NCBI RefSeq assembly: GCF_014635345.1
Contig: NZ_BMCU01000002.1
Location: 124,001 to 188,000 of the forward strand
Reading direction: 5' to 3'
Length of the DNA: 64,000 bases
DNA from: Rhodococcoides trifolii
Lineage (GTDB): Bacteria; Actinomycetota; Actinomycetes; Mycobacteriales; Mycobacteriaceae
Below, in pieces: positions 46,093-56,430 of this stretch (position 1 is its first letter; each line of letters starts with the position of its first letter). The notes beneath the pieces are model-generated. The model saw only the letters and a list, made by a program, of their open reading frames with translations, ran no database searches and was not told the DNA's origin. Made by a program: the position numbers and the translations under genes.

Positions 46093-47544
46093 ATGTCACG
46101 CTTCGTAGACCGCGTCACACTGCACATCAGCGCGGGTAAGGGCGGCAACGGGTGTTCCTCGGTCCACCGCGAAAAGTTCAAGCCCCTCGGCGGACCCGAC
46201 GGCGGTAACGGTGGCCGCGGCGGCGACGTCGTCCTCGTCGTGGACCCCAACGTGCACACGCTGCTCGACTTCCACTTCCACCCGCATGCCAAGGCCGGCA
46301 ACGGAACTCAGGGCGCGGGCAGTAACCGCGACGGTTCCAACGGTGAGGATCTGGTGCTGCCGGTCCCCGACGGCACGATGGTTCTCGACGAGAACGGCCG
46401 TATCCTCGCCGACCTCGTGGGCGAGGGAACACGCTTCGAGGCCGCACCCGGTGGCCGCGGCGGCCTCGGCAACGCCTCGCTCGCCTCCCGAGCGCGCAAG
46501 GCGCCCGGCTTCGCCCTCCTCGGTGAGGACGGGGTCGAGCGCGAGTTGGTTCTCGAACTCAAGTCGGTCGCCGACGTCGGACTGGTCGGGTTCCCGAGTG
46601 CAGGCAAGTCCTCGCTGGTGTCGGTGCTGTCCGCAGCGAAGCCGAAGATTGCCGACTACCCGTTCACGACGCTCGCCCCGAATCTCGGTGTGGTGTCGAG
46701 CGGGGAGACCACCTTCACCGTCGCGGACGTGCCCGGCTTGATCCCCGGCGCGAGCGAGGGCAAGGGTCTGGGTCTGGACTTTCTCCGTCACCTCGAGCGT
46801 TGCGCGGTGTTGGCTCACGTCGTCGACTGCGCCACACTCGATCCGGGTCGCGATCCGCTCTCCGACATCGATGCACTCGAAGCGGAACTGGCCGCCTACA
46901 AGCCCGCACTGTCCTCGGACGCGAGCCTCGGTGACCTCGCCGAGCGCCCCCGCATCGTCATCCTGAACAAGGTCGACGTGCCCGAGGCCGCCGAGCTCGC
47001 CGAGATGGTGACGCCCGAAATAGAGTCGCGCGGCTGGCCGGTGTTCTCGATCTCGGCCGTCAGCCGAGAAGGTCTGCGGCCGTTGACCTTTGCGTTGGCA
47101 AAGCTGGTGGTCGACTACCGTGAAGCGCACCCCAAGGCGGCCCCGCGTCGTCAGGTAATCCGTCCGGTCGCAGCGAACGAGTCGGGCTTCTCCGTGATCG
47201 CCGATCCGGAGACTCCGGGTGGATTCATCGTTCGCGGTACGCGCCCCGAACGCTGGATTCAGCAGACCGCGTTCGACAACGACGAAGCCGTCGGGTACCT
47301 CGCGGACCGTCTGGCGCGTCTCGGCGTCGAGGATGCACTGGTCAAGCAGGGTGCGCAGCCCGGATGTTCCGTCACCATCGGCAACGTCAGCTTCGAGTGG
47401 GAGCCGCAAACCCCCGCCGGTGTGGACATCACCATGACCGGGCGAGGCACCGACGGCCGCATCGACCAGGTGGAGCGCATCGGAGCCGACGAGCGAAAGC
47501 ATGCACGGCGGGTACGCCGCGGGTTGGAGACCGAAGAGCAGTGA
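46093..47544 (+). CDS. obg: GTPase Obg/CgtA
   Basis: This 483-residue ribosome-assembly and stress GTPase has the glycine-rich Obg fold at about 1-158 ([26 protein letters not shown]), a GTPase domain with G1 [11 protein letters not shown]3 DVPGLI and G4 NKVD, and a C-terminal OCT domain ([26 protein letters not shown]). The ATG at 46093 follows GGAAGGACC at a rather long spacing. The stop overlaps proB (GTGA). Confidence 0.96.
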   Translation: MSRFVDRVTLHISAGKGGNGCSSVHREKFKPLGGPDGGNGGRGGDVVLVVDPNVHTLLDFHFHPHAKAGNGTQGAGSNRDGSNGEDLVLPVPDGTMVLDENGRILADLVGEGTRFEAAPGGRGGLGNASLASRARKAPGFALLGEDGVERELVLELKSVADVGLVGFPSAGKSSLVSVLSAAKPKIADYPFTTLAPNLGVVSSGETTFTVADVPGLIPGASEGKGLGLDFLRHLERCAVLAHVVDCATLDPGRDPLSDIDALEAELAAYKPALSSDASLGDLAERPRIVILNKVDVPEAAELAEMVTPEIESRGWPVFSISAVSREGLRPLTFALAKLVVDYREAHPKAAPRRQVIRPVAANESGFSVIADPETPGGFIVRGTRPERWIQQTAFDNDEAVGYLADRLARLGVEDALVKQGAQPGCSVTIGNVSFEWEPQTPAGVDITMTGRGTDGRIDQVERIGADERKHARRVRRGLETEEQ

Positions 47545-48653
47545 GCGCAGGCGTCGACACTCGCCACGCCATCGCGTCCGCCCGCAGCATCGTCGTCAAG
47601 ATCGGGTCGTCCGCGCTGACCAGCGTTGCCGGTGGCCTCGATACCGGTCGCCTCGACGCTCTGGCCGACGCGATCGAGACGCGGATGCAGGCCGGGTCCG
47701 ACGTGGTGGTGGTGTCCTCGGGTGCGGTCGGGGCCGGGCTTGCACCTCTCGGATTGCGCAGGCGCCCACAGGACCTCGCCACCAAACAGGCTGCCGCCAG
47801 TGTCGGCCAGCTCGCCCTCGCGCATGCGTGGGGCACGTCGTTCGGTCGGTACCAGCGGACGGTCGGGCAAGTGCTGCTGACCGCCGAGGATATGGCACGG
47901 CGATCCAATCATCGCAATGCGCAACGCACCCTGGACCGCCTGCGTGCGCTCGGCGCGGTCGCCGTGGTGAACGAGAACGACACCGTCGCGACCGCTGAGC
48001 TCCGCTTCGGTGACAACGATCGGCTCGCCGCGCTGGTTGCGCATCTCGTTGGAGCGGACGCGTTGGTTCTGCTGTCCGACGTCGACGGGCTCTACAGCGG
48101 CGATCCTCGCAAAGACCCTGCAGCGCAGTTCATTCCACAGGTCGACAGTCCGGAGGATCTCGACGGCGTGATCGCCGGATCCGGCGGTGCACTGGGGACC
48201 GGCGGTATGGCATCGAAGCTCTCCGCCGCCCGGCTGGCCGCGGACGCGGGTGTGCCGGTCCTGCTTGCGGCTGCCGCCGATGCCGCATCCGCGTTGGCCG
48301 GCGGAGCGGTCGGAACAACCTTCACCGCCCGCCCGAACCGCTTGTCCGCCCGACGTTTCTGGGTTCGACACGCCGCCGACACCCGCGGCGATCTGCACCT
48401 GGACGCGGGAGCGGTCCGGGCCGTCGTCGGTCGTCGTCACTCGCTGCTGTCGGCCGGAATCACCGCGGTCGACGGCGGGTTCGACGCCGGTGACGTTGTC
48501 GCGCTACGCGATCCGAGCGGTGCCGTCGTCGGTCGGGGTGTGGTGGCGTACGACGCGATCGAACTCGGCGCGATGCTCGGGCAATCGACGGGGAACCTGG
48601 CCCCTGAACTTCAGCGGCCCGTCGTTCACGCCGACGATCTCGTGTCCGTCTGA
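47541..48653 (+). CDS. proB: Glutamate 5-kinase
   Basis: This 370-residue enzyme catalyses the first step of proline synthesis. The amino acid kinase domain has [29 protein letters not shown] and [11 protein letters not shown]. The C-terminal PUA domain (about 280-370) has [14 protein letters not shown] and GHSLL-type blocks. The GTG start lies in the obg stop. proA is not in the window. The last 28 bases overlap the WS/DGAT-like gene on the other strand. Confidence 0.96.
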   Translation: MSAGVDTRHAIASARSIVVKIGSSALTSVAGGLDTGRLDALADAIETRMQAGSDVVVVSSGAVGAGLAPLGLRRRPQDLATKQAAASVGQLALAHAWGTSFGRYQRTVGQVLLTAEDMARRSNHRNAQRTLDRLRALGAVAVVNENDTVATAELRFGDNDRLAALVAHLVGADALVLLSDVDGLYSGDPRKDPAAQFIPQVDSPEDLDGVIAGSGGALGTGGMASKLSAARLAADAGVPVLLAAAADAASALAGGAVGTTFTARPNRLSARRFWVRHAADTRGDLHLDAGAVRAVVGRRHSLLSAGITAVDGGFDAGDVVALRDPSGAVVGRGVVAYDAIELGAMLGQSTGNLAPELQRPVVHADDLVSV

Positions 48654-49981
48654 CGTCCGACCTCGGCCAGCGCCCGGTCCAGCTCTTCGATGTACCGGGA
48701 ATGATCGGGTACGGCGCTCGGTGATGTGACCACTCCGACGCTGATGGTGTCGCCGAGTCCGAGGACCGCGTGATTGAGAGACATCGCGGGCGAGAGACCG
48801 GCGAACGCAGCAATGAACACGGCTTGGGCGCCGCACACTTCGAGTGTCGCAGGCCCGCAGTTCACGCTGGAGACGGTGGTGTGCGCGTGGACCGTCTCTC
48901 CCGATGGATGTTGGCGACGCAGACCTGCGCGTAGCAGCGGCGCCGGAATGTGCTCCGCGACGCGCACCGAATCGAGCATTGCCTGATGGGTGACGCGTCG
49001 GCGTTCACCGGTGAGGGACGCACGGATACGTGCGGATTGATCGTCCGCTCCGGGGACGAGATCGACACTGGCCGAGGCCAACCGGTTGACACCGGACCAC
49101 CGAGCGTCCGGCGGCAGCGCCACGGTGACGTGGGCACCGAGGTCGGCAGGGGCGTCGTCACCGAGGTACGCGGCCAGGGCACGCGCAATCGCGGTGAGCG
49201 CGGCGGAGGTGACCGACAGGCCCGACGCCGTGAGAGCCGCGCGGTCGTGGACGAGAACGGCAGCGGCGCGGTCGGTTCCGGGATCGACGTTCACCGCGCT
49301 GGCTTGCCTCGTCGGCGGCCGGGTCACGATGGTTCCGTCGGCGATCTCACGGGCGAATGCCCGGCTCGATCGGATGGCGCGGACCGCCGATCCGGTGAAC
49401 GCCGCCGCCTGCACGGGTATTCGTAGAATGCCGACCACCGCAGACACGGCGGGGCGACGACCGGACAGGGTCGGCGACGGTAGGTGAGTACGCGCGGAGT
49501 CGTCGCCCAGAAGAGTGCGGGTCACAGCCACCGCGCCCTGACCGTCGGCAAGGGCGTGCGAGAGCTGCACGACGACAACGGATCCGAGCCCGTCGATTCC
49601 GGGGACACCGCGTAGATTCGGCAGGATGTGCACCGCAATGGCGCCGTGTTCGACGTTCAGGGGAACCGACAAGATGTCGGCCAGAGTGACGAGGGCGTCG
49701 GACCATTCACCGGAAGCGGACGGGCGGATACCCACTGTGTCGGTGGGGTCCGTCGAATTCGTTGTCCACGAGGGATAGTCGAGGTCGAACCGAACGCGGG
49801 CAAGCCGAACCCGTACCTGCGGAATGCTTTCGAGCCGAGCGCCGACCTCGTCGGCGAGGCGCTGGGGGTCGAGTTCGTCGTCGCTCGGATGGCGGAGGCC
49901 GACGGTGAAGTAGTGGTCGGTGCTGGCTCCGGGCACCGATTCGTAGAAGAAGGCCGCGTCCTTGGCGTCGACTCGCGTCAT
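48626..49981 (-). CDS. WS/DGAT-like (wax ester synthase/diacylglycerol acyltransferase family) protein
   Basis: This 451-residue condensation-fold acyltransferase is typical of lipid-storing actinobacteria. The N-terminus [22 protein letters not shown] and the C-terminal [26 protein letters not shown] are family features. The active-site motif HHxxxDG reads SHALADG (in [15 protein letters not shown]), so the first His is Ser and only the general base His remains. Members with such changes may be inactive on wax or acylglycerol substrates or have other acyl acceptors. The gene follows the sirtuin gene by 15 bases and may be the end of the ect-led run. Confidence 0.8.
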   Translation of the reverse strand: MTRVDAKDAAFFYESVPGASTDHYFTVGLRHPSDDELDPQRLADEVGARLESIPQVRVRLARVRFDLDYPSWTTNSTDPTDTVGIRPSASGEWSDALVTLADILSVPLNVEHGAIAVHILPNLRGVPGIDGLGSVVVVQLSHALADGQGAVAVTRTLLGDDSARTHLPSPTLSGRRPAVSAVVGILRIPVQAAAFTGSAVRAIRSSRAFAREIADGTIVTRPPTRQASAVNVDPGTDRAAAVLVHDRAALTASGLSVTSAALTAIARALAAYLGDDAPADLGAHVTVALPPDARWSGVNRLASASVDLVPGADDQSARIRASLTGERRRVTHQAMLDSVRVAEHIPAPLLRAGLRRQHPSGETVHAHTTVSSVNCGPATLEVCGAQAVFIAAFAGLSPAMSLNHAVLGLGDTISVGVVTSPSAVPDHSRYIEELDRALAEVGRQTDTRSSA

Positions 49982-49996
49982 GTTCGGTCACTCTAG

Positions 49997-50851
49997 TCAC
50001 ATGACGGAGGCAAGGACCTCCGCGCAACCGGCCTCGATCTTGAGTGTCGCGATATCGTCGCCGCGGGTCGCACCTCGATTGACGATGAAGACGGGTTTGC
50101 CGGTCTTCCGCGCATGACGGACGAAGCGTAAACCGGACATGACGGTGAGCGAGGAACCCAGCACCACCAACGACGACCCGGAATCGACGAGGTCGAACGC
50201 AGCCCGTACACGCGGCTTCGGCACGCTGTCGCCGAAATAGACGATGTCCGGCTTCAGGATTCCGCCGCACACCTCGCAGTCGACCATCCGAAAGTGCTCG
50301 GTACTGGAGATGATCGCGTCGGCGTCGGGGGCGATTTCGACACCGTCCGCCGGTGTGACCGTCTCGGCGAATCCGGGATTGGCCCGGGTGAGGCGCTCGT
50401 CGAGTTCGATCCGTGAGACCAAGCGCTCGCACCCGAGACAGCGAACGCGGCCGTAGACGCCGTGCAGGTCGATCACCGTGCGGCTGCCCGCCTTCGTGTG
50501 CAGCATGTCCACGTTCTGCGTGATGACTCCGTGGACCACCCCGCGCGCTTCGAGCTCGGCCAGCATGCGGTGACCGGCGTTGGGCATCGCGGCGTCCATG
50601 TGGCGCCACCCGACATGGTTGCGTGCCCAGTAATGGCGTCGGAACTCGGGGCTGGACATGAACTGCTGGATCGTCATCGGGTTGCGCGGTGGCGAATCGG
50701 GCCCGCGGTAATCGGGGATACCGGAGTCCGTGGACATGCCGGCACCGGTCAGGGCGACGACACCGCCGTGGGCGAACGCGTCGGCCAACGTGGAAACCTG
50801 CGAGTCGGCCCGGGGCCGGTCGGGAACCCTACTGGTGGTGGACGACGTCAC
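49997..50851 (-). CDS. Sir2-family NAD-dependent protein deacylase (class II-like)
   Basis: This 284-residue sirtuin has the NAD-binding motif LTGAGMSTDSGIPDYRG, TQNVDMLH, the catalytic His in IDLHGVYG, and a zinc site with two CxxC pairs (RCLGCERL and DCEVCGG). GSSLTVMSG is the second NAD motif. The sequence is closest to the SIRT4-like class II bacterial type. The GTG start is 20 bases after the hydroxyacid dehydrogenase stop. Targets are unknown. Confidence 0.92.
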   Translation of the reverse strand: MTSSTTSRVPDRPRADSQVSTLADAFAHGGVVALTGAGMSTDSGIPDYRGPDSPPRNPMTIQQFMSSPEFRRHYWARNHVGWRHMDAAMPNAGHRMLAELEARGVVHGVITQNVDMLHTKAGSRTVIDLHGVYGRVRCLGCERLVSRIELDERLTRANPGFAETVTPADGVEIAPDADAIISSTEHFRMVDCEVCGGILKPDIVYFGDSVPKPRVRAAFDLVDSGSSLVVLGSSLTVMSGLRFVRHARKTGKPVFIVNRGATRGDDIATLKIEAGCAEVLASVM

Positions 50852-50871
50852 GTACTCCAGAGTAGGCGCGG

Positions 50872-51786
50872 TCAGTAACCGGCGTCGCGATCGACCACCG
50901 CGGCAAGGGGCTCACCCGCCGCGAACCGTGCCACGTTGGCCTCCACGTGGCGAGCCAGGGCGGCGGTGCGCGGGCCGGTCGGGTTGGAGTCGTGGGGCGT
51001 GATCATGGCGCTGCGCATCGTCCACAACGGGTGCCCGTCCGGCAGCGGTTCGGGGTCGGTCACGTCCAGACCGGCCCCGGCGATCGTTCCGGTGCGCAGG
51101 GCCTCGACGAGCGCGTCGGTGTCGACGAGTGATCCGCGGGCGATGTTGACGACCCACGAGTGCGCCTTCAGACGGTGCAGACGATCCGCCCCGACGATGT
51201 GGGCCGTCTCGGCGGTGGCGGGTGCAGCGATCACGACGTGATCGGTGTCGTCCCACACCTCGTCGAGTTCGTCCGCCGTGACCGTACGCGTAGCGCCGGG
51301 GACGTCGCGGCCCGACCGGTTGACGGCGATCGACGTGACGCCGAGCGGAGCCAGCATCGAGATGAGAGAGCGGCCGATGCCTCCTGCTCCGACGATCGTG
51401 ACCGTCGATCCGCGCAGGGTGCCGACACCGTCGGCGAGCTCGGCGTTCTGCCAGGACGTTGCGGCGAGGTGCGCCGGAAGGGTGCGCACGCCGGCCAGCA
51501 GCATCATGAGCGCGTGCTCGGCGATGATGTCGGAGTAGGCCCCGGCGGCCGAGGTGAAGGTGACGTCGGGATGCTTCGCGATCTCGTCGCCCCATTGCTC
51601 GACGCCCGCCGACCCGAGCTGGACCCAGCGGACGTTCGCGGGGAGCGTCGGAAAGTCCTGCGGCCCCGTCTTCCAGACGAGGGCATCGGCGTCGTCCAGT
51701 GGGACGACGGTGCCGCCTCCACTGGTCACTGCATCGGTGAGTTCTGCACCGATGTTCTCTTGCAGGGCAATCAGGGGAGCGGACAC
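50872..51786 (-). CDS. D-isomer-specific 2-hydroxyacid dehydrogenase family protein
   Basis: This 304-residue NAD(P)-binding oxidoreductase has the Rossmann loop VGAGGIGRSLISML, the Arg motif NIARGSLVDTDALV and the Glu block LDVTDPEPLPDGHPLW. In the last catalytic motif, ITPHDSNPTG, His is retained while the following Trp or Gly-Ala pattern of many relatives is absent. The substrate may be a glyoxylate- or hydroxypyruvate-like acid. The gene starts 16 bases after ectC on the same strand, so it may be co-expressed with ectoine synthesis. Confidence 0.88.
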   Translation of the reverse strand: MSAPLIALQENIGAELTDAVTSGGGTVVPLDDADALVWKTGPQDFPTLPANVRWVQLGSAGVEQWGDEIAKHPDVTFTSAAGAYSDIIAEHALMMLLAGVRTLPAHLAATSWQNAELADGVGTLRGSTVTIVGAGGIGRSLISMLAPLGVTSIAVNRSGRDVPGATRTVTADELDEVWDDTDHVVIAAPATAETAHIVGADRLHRLKAHSWVVNIARGSLVDTDALVEALRTGTIAGAGLDVTDPEPLPDGHPLWTMRSAMITPHDSNPTGPRTAALARHVEANVARFAAGEPLAAVVDRDAGY

Positions 51787-51802
51787 CGTTCGAGCCTATT
51801 GC

Positions 51803-52201
51803 CTACGCGGGAACTTCGACGAGTGGGTAGACCCCGTTCTCGTCGTGGCGCTCGTTGCCTACTACCGGCGGGTTGAACACGCACAGCATTCGCATCTCGG
51901 TGCGCGGCTCGACGGTATGGCGTTCGTGGCCGTCGAGCAGATACATCGAACCGGGCCCGAGTTCGTACGTCTCGCCGGTCTCGCGATCGGTCAGCGTTCC
52001 CTCACCCTCGACGAGCCACACGGCCTCGACGTGGTTGGCGTAGTGAAAGTTGTTCACCGTGCCGGCCGCAATCGTGGTCTCGTGAAACGAGAACCCGACT
52101 TTGTCTCCGCCGAGAACGATGCGCTTACTGACCCACTGACCGTCGTCGCTGGCGATGTCGCGATCGGTGCCGGTGATTTCTTTCGTGGTGCGAACGATCA
52201 T
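51803..52201 (-). CDS. ectC: L-ectoine synthase
   Basis: This 132-residue cupin cyclises N-gamma-acetyl-L-2,4-diaminobutyrate to the osmolyte ectoine. The sequence [16 protein letters not shown] and [44 protein letters not shown] are diagnostic, including the metal-binding Glu, Tyr and His residues. AAAGGACATCAC precedes the ATG. It is third in ectABC. No ectD (hydroxylase) is adjacent. Confidence 0.96.
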   Translation of the reverse strand: MIVRTTKEITGTDRDIASDDGQWVSKRIVLGGDKVGFSFHETTIAAGTVNNFHYANHVEAVWLVEGEGTLTDRETGETYELGPGSMYLLDGHERHTVEPRTEMRMLCVFNPPVVGNERHDENGVYPLVEVPA

Positions 52202-52212
52202 GTGATGTCCTT

Positions 52213-53514
52213 TCAGGAGCAGACGACGGCGGTGGCATCGGCAAGGATGTCCAGGCCGTGCAGCAGATCCTCCTCGCTGATGGTCAACGGGGGTAGCAAT
52301 TTGACGACCTCGTCACTGGGGCCGGACGTCTCGGCCAGCAAGCCGTTCTCGTACGCGAGCGACGCAACCTTTCCGGCCTTCTCGGAATCGGCGAAGACAA
52401 GGCCCTGCACCATTCCTCGGCCGCGGGCGCTGACGCCGTCGAAGCGGGTGGACAGGTCGATGAACGAGTCGTGGATACGCTCACCCTTCGCCAGTGTCGC
52501 CTTCTCGAAAGAGTCGTCCGACCAGTAGTGATCGATGGCCGCGGCCGAGGTGACGAATGCAGGATTGTTGCCGCGGAAGGTGCCGTTGTGCTCGCCGGAG
52601 CCCCAGACGTCGAGTTCGGGCTTGAACAGGGTGAGGGCCATCGGCATTCCGTAGCCGCCGATCGACTTCGAGAGCGTCACGATGTCGGGGGTGATGCCCG
52701 CGACCTCGAACGAGAAGAAAGGCCCGGTGCGGCCGCAGCCCATTTGAACGTCGTCGACGATCAGCAGGATCCCCCGCGACGAGCACAGCTCCGCCAGCGC
52801 CTTCAGCCATTCCACTCGCGCGACGTTCACGCCGCCCTCGCCTTGGACGGTCTCGACGATCACCGCGGCCGGACGGTTCATGCCGCTTCCCGAATCGTCG
52901 AGAACGCGCTCCATCCATTGGAAGTCGTCCGTGGCGCCACCGAAATAGTTGTCGAACGGCATCGGAGTGGCGTGCACGAGGGGGATTCCCGCGCCGGCAC
53001 GCTTCATCGAATTACCCGTCACCGACAAGGCGCCGAGCGTCATTCCGTGGAATGCGTTCGTGAAGTTGATGATCGATTCACGGCCGGTCACCTTGCGAGC
53101 GAGTTTCAGCGCTGCTTCGACGGTGTTGGTACCAGTCGGGCCAGGGAACTGAACCTTGTAGTCGAGTCCGCGGGGGGTCAGGATGTTCTTCTCGAAGATC
53201 TCGAGAAATTCGCGCTTGGCGACGGTCGACATGTCGAGCCCATGGGTGATGCCGTCCCGCATGATGTAGTCGACCAGCGCGGACTTGAGAACGGGATTGT
53301 TGTGGCCGTAGTTCAAAGCTCCTGCGCCGGCGAAGAAGTCGAGGTACCTACGGCCGCCCTCGTCGGTGATCCACGACCCCTGTGCGGTGTCGAAGACGGC
53401 CGGCCACTGCTCGCTGTAGCTGCGGACCTGCGACTCGCGGGTGGAGAATATCGACGGTGCCTCGGTGGTGACTGTCACGGGTGCGTTCCTCTCGGTCGGG
53501 GTCGTATCGATCAT
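52213..53514 (-). CDS. ectB: L-2,4-diaminobutyrate transaminase
   Basis: This class-III PLP aminotransferase makes 2,4-diaminobutyrate from aspartate semialdehyde and glutamate. [49 protein letters not shown] and the PLP lysine block [15 protein letters not shown] are visible. The ATG at 53514 overlaps the ectA stop (ATGA). A GTG at 53478 with GAGGAA upstream would shorten the protein from 433 to 421 residues and is also plausible. Confidence 0.95.
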   Translation of the reverse strand: MIDTTPTERNAPVTVTTEAPSIFSTRESQVRSYSEQWPAVFDTAQGSWITDEGGRRYLDFFAGAGALNYGHNNPVLKSALVDYIMRDGITHGLDMSTVAKREFLEIFEKNILTPRGLDYKVQFPGPTGTNTVEAALKLARKVTGRESIINFTNAFHGMTLGALSVTGNSMKRAGAGIPLVHATPMPFDNYFGGATDDFQWMERVLDDSGSGMNRPAAVIVETVQGEGGVNVARVEWLKALAELCSSRGILLIVDDVQMGCGRTGPFFSFEVAGITPDIVTLSKSIGGYGMPMALTLFKPELDVWGSGEHNGTFRGNNPAFVTSAAAIDHYWSDDSFEKATLAKGERIHDSFIDLSTRFDGVSARGRGMVQGLVFADSEKAGKVASLAYENGLLAETSGPSDEVVKLLPPLTISEEDLLHGLDILADATAVVCS

Positions 53515-54038
53515 GGGGCCACGCTGAACGGGCCGATCGTGTACAGGTGCTCGGGCTCGTGTGCGTCGGGAAAGTCGTTGGTGTCGAACAGGTCTCGCCG
53601 CTCGATTCCGGTACCGGTTCGGCGGGCCAGCGCTGTGAACAACGCAATGGAAGCCCCGTTGTCCGGGCTGATCGTCGTCTCGAGGTGTGTCACCCCTCGA
53701 GACCTCGCTGTGGACACCAGCTGGCCGAGCATGCTGCCCGCCAACCCTTTACCGCGCTGATCGGCATCGACGGCAACCTGCCACACGAACAGGGTCGTCG
53801 GGGACTCGGGGCGGATGTATCCGGTGACGAAGCTCGTCACCCGATCGTCGGCAACGGCAACGATGGACGTTCGAGCGAAATCGCGACACCACAGCACATA
53901 GGCGTAACTGGAATTGACGTCGAGGACGGAGGAATCTCGTGCGATCTCCCAGAGCCGAATTCCGTCGGCTTTGGTCGGTTCGCGAAAATCGATGGAAGGG
54001 GATGTGGTCGGGGTCGCTCTCGGTAACACGGGCGTCAT
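53511..54038 (-). CDS. ectA: L-2,4-diaminobutyrate N-acetyltransferase
   Basis: This 175-residue GNAT acetyltransferase performs the second ectoine step. The acetyl-CoA loop is VAVDADQRGKGLAGSML, and SYAYVLWCRDFARTSIVAV and ETTISPDNGASIALF are EctA features. The start at 54038 is chosen because relatives begin near this point; a longer in-frame reading to 54227 adds an unconserved leader. It is first in the minus-strand ectABC operon, with a 207-bp divergent promoter region upstream. Confidence 0.93.
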   Translation of the reverse strand: MTPVLPRATPTTSPSIDFREPTKADGIRLWEIARDSSVLDVNSSYAYVLWCRDFARTSIVAVADDRVTSFVTGYIRPESPTTLFVWQVAVDADQRGKGLAGSMLGQLVSTARSRGVTHLETTISPDNGASIALFTALARRTGTGIERRDLFDTNDFPDAHEPEHLYTIGPFSVAP

Positions 54039-54245
54039 AATCCATTCGAACGTAACGAGGTGGACGCGCAATGTCAGGTTCACCCGAAAACGGACACCCG
54101 AATACCCGCCATACCGCCAGTACGACTGGGGTGTGTGAAGCTGTTCACCACCCGCCGCCGACAAGAACGGTCGTAAATCGTTGCCATTCGTCACGGCGAG
54201 GCACCCCGAAACGGCTGTGAGCAGCAACTAACGTCCGAAGCCATT

Positions 54246-55700
54246 ATGAGGAACTCGAACGTGGTGGCCCGAGTCGTCGCCGTCTTGCTCTCCCCGGTTG
54301 CCCTCGTGCTCGCGATCGTCGTTCCAGCGCTCGCGGCGGGCGTGTGGTTCGCCTCGAATCCGGTACCCGCGGCCACGGTGACGGCTGCACCGGCGTCCTC
54401 GTCCGGAGACCCCCTCGCCGACACCCGAAAGTCGTTGGCCTCGACGACCCTGCCGCTCGGCCTTCTCAGCGGTGGTCTCGCGAAACTGACCGACGGCGGC
54501 AAGCAACTCGACGACGGTGCCCACCAACTGTCCGACGGTCTGCACCAAGCGAAGGACGGCTCGGGCGAGCTCGCCGACGGCATGACCCAGCTTCGCGAAG
54601 GCGTATGGGCGCTCGGCGACGGTTCGACGAAAGTCAGCGGCGGTGTCGACAAGGTCGTCGACTCACTGACCGGTCTCGGCGCCGTGCAGGGCCAGGTCGA
54701 TCTGATCGTGCAACAGTCCATCGAGACACTGGCCGCCAGCACCGATCCGGCCGCGAAGGGTGCGATCGACCAGCTCACGACCGTGCAGACGATGTTGCGC
54801 ACGCAGGGGTTGGGCGGCGATGTGATGAACCAGCTCCAGGAACTCAAGACCGGGGCGCGGACCCTGGCGTACCAGCTGAGCGACCCCAAGTCGGAGTTCG
54901 TCGACGGGATCGTGCGCGCAACCGAAGGGTCGGCCGCGTTGCGCGACGGCCTCGTGAAGCTCGACGACGGAGGCAATCGCCTGGTCGACGGAACCGGTCA
55001 GCTGGTCGACGGAACCGGGCCGATGGCCGGGGTCATCAGCGGAGTGCAGTCGGACATCTCCGATGCGTCGGCGTCGCTGCCGCCGGCCAATCGGATCGCC
55101 GCGGACCCAACTGCTCCGTCTACGTTCGTGGTGCGGCCTGCGCTGCCGGACTGGCCGTACATGGTGAGCGCGTTGCTCCTGGTCGGTGCGGCCGTCGCGG
55201 TCTCGCTGCGGGTGGTTCGCGAACGGTTCCCGGTTCTGGTGACGGCGGGGATCGCCGTGTCGGCCGCGGTGGTGTTGTGGTTCGCCCAGGACGATCTGAC
55301 CGGCGGGGCGCTCGCCGCCGCCGTTGTGGTGTTGGCCGTGTGGGCGGCGGCTCTCGTGGCGGCGGGCCGCGCGGTGATCGCGGTGGCAGGCCAGTGGACC
55401 GGACGAATCGTCCTGCTCGTCGCGGCCGGGGTTCAGCTTGTGGTGTGTGGTGTGGCCGGTGCGGCGTTCTGGCAGACGGGAGCCCACCTCGCCTCGTTCC
55501 TCCCGCTGGGGCAGGTGGTCACGGCGCTCGGTGAGATTGCCCAGTCGGGAGCGGGCGTGCGGACTCTGGTGTGCGCGGTGGTGGCCGGGGCGACGATCGC
55601 TGTGGCGCAAGCCGTCCGGTCGGCGCACACGTCGAAGGTGTCCGCCGAGGAATCGGTACCCGAAACCCGGGACGAGGAGCTGGCTTCCTCCGTACCGTAG
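54246..55700 (+). CDS. YhgE/Pip-like membrane protein with heptad Gly-Asp repeats
   Basis: This 484-residue protein has an N-terminal membrane anchor (VVARVVAVLLSPVALVLAIVVPALAAG), an extracytoplasmic helical region with repeated L-x-D-G-x-x-x-L units (GGLAKLTDGGKQLDDGAHQLSDGLHQ and later KLDDGGNRLVDG), and about five C-terminal membrane segments. This layout is like YhgE/Pip proteins and the extracellular domains related to ESX and phage-infection proteins, which often accompany ABC or RND-type exporters. The function is unknown. The gene is divergent from ectA and followed by a SDR gene 24 bases downstream. Confidence 0.78.
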   Translation: MRNSNVVARVVAVLLSPVALVLAIVVPALAAGVWFASNPVPAATVTAAPASSSGDPLADTRKSLASTTLPLGLLSGGLAKLTDGGKQLDDGAHQLSDGLHQAKDGSGELADGMTQLREGVWALGDGSTKVSGGVDKVVDSLTGLGAVQGQVDLIVQQSIETLAASTDPAAKGAIDQLTTVQTMLRTQGLGGDVMNQLQELKTGARTLAYQLSDPKSEFVDGIVRATEGSAALRDGLVKLDDGGNRLVDGTGQLVDGTGPMAGVISGVQSDISDASASLPPANRIAADPTAPSTFVVRPALPDWPYMVSALLLVGAAVAVSLRVVRERFPVLVTAGIAVSAAVVLWFAQDDLTGGALAAAVVVLAVWAAALVAAGRAVIAVAGQWTGRIVLLVAAGVQLVVCGVAGAAFWQTGAHLASFLPLGQVVTALGEIAQSGAGVRTLVCAVVAGATIAVAQAVRSAHTSKVSAEESVPETRDEELASSVP

Positions 55701-55724
55701 GGGCACACAGCAGCAGGAGGCCGA

Positions 55725-56429
55725 GTGCTTCTCGAGGGCAAGAACGCCGTCATCTACGGCGGTGCAGGCAGGATCGGCACCGCGGTTGCCATGGCGTTCG
55801 CCCGTGAGGGCGCGAAGGTTCACCTGGCCGGGCGCACGTTGTCCACCATGACCACCGTCGTCGAGAAGATCCAGGCGTTCGGTGGCAAGGCGGAAGCTGC
55901 ACTCGTCGACGCTCTCGACGAGGTGGACGTGGACGAGCACGTCGACATCATGGCCGCCTGCTCGGGAAGCGTCGACATCTCGTTCAACCTGATGGCGCTG
56001 GACGACGTACGAGGAATCCCACTCGCCGACATGGAGCTTCGCGATTTCGAGCGCCCCATCCTGAACGCCATCCGGTCGCAGTTCATCACCACTCGCGCCG
56101 CGGCTCGCCACATGAAGTGTCAGGAGTCCGGTGTCATTCTGATGTTCGGTCATTCGTCCAGCGGCGAGCAGTCCCATCTCGGGGGTTTCCAGGTGGCCCT
56201 CGGTGCCCTCGACGTGATGCGGTGCCAACTCTCGGACGAGTTGGCGCCGAAGGGGATTCGGGTGCTGACCATCGACAGCGCCGGGGTGGGAGAGACGGTT
56301 CCGCTCGACGACGTCGGTACCGTCGCGGCGTTCGCGGCCTCGGATCTGGCGCGTTCCATGACGGGCACGTCGCTCGGTGTCGCCCAGGACCGGCCTCGAC
56401 CGACCTACCGGACCAGGGCTGTCGGGTAA
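55725..56429 (+). CDS. SDR-fold protein lacking the catalytic Tyr-Lys pair
   Basis: This 234-residue Rossmann protein has the nucleotide-binding start AVIYGGAGRIGTAVAMAF and the AGRTLSTM block. The expected YxxxK active site reads FQVAL in LGGFQVALGALDVMRCQL, so Tyr is Phe and Lys is Leu. Ser remains in MFGHSSSGEQ. It is unlikely to work as a normal dehydrogenase and may bind a nucleotide or have another chemistry. The GTG start follows CAGGAGGCC. It overlaps nothing and ends two bases from the convergent helicase gene. Confidence 0.78.
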   Translation: MLLEGKNAVIYGGAGRIGTAVAMAFAREGAKVHLAGRTLSTMTTVVEKIQAFGGKAEAALVDALDEVDVDEHVDIMAACSGSVDISFNLMALDDVRGIPLADMELRDFERPILNAIRSQFITTRAAARHMKCQESGVILMFGHSSSGEQSHLGGFQVALGALDVMRCQLSDELAPKGIRVLTIDSAGVGETVPLDDVGTVAAFAASDLARSMTGTSLGVAQDRPRPTYRTRAVG

Positions 56430-56430
56430 T

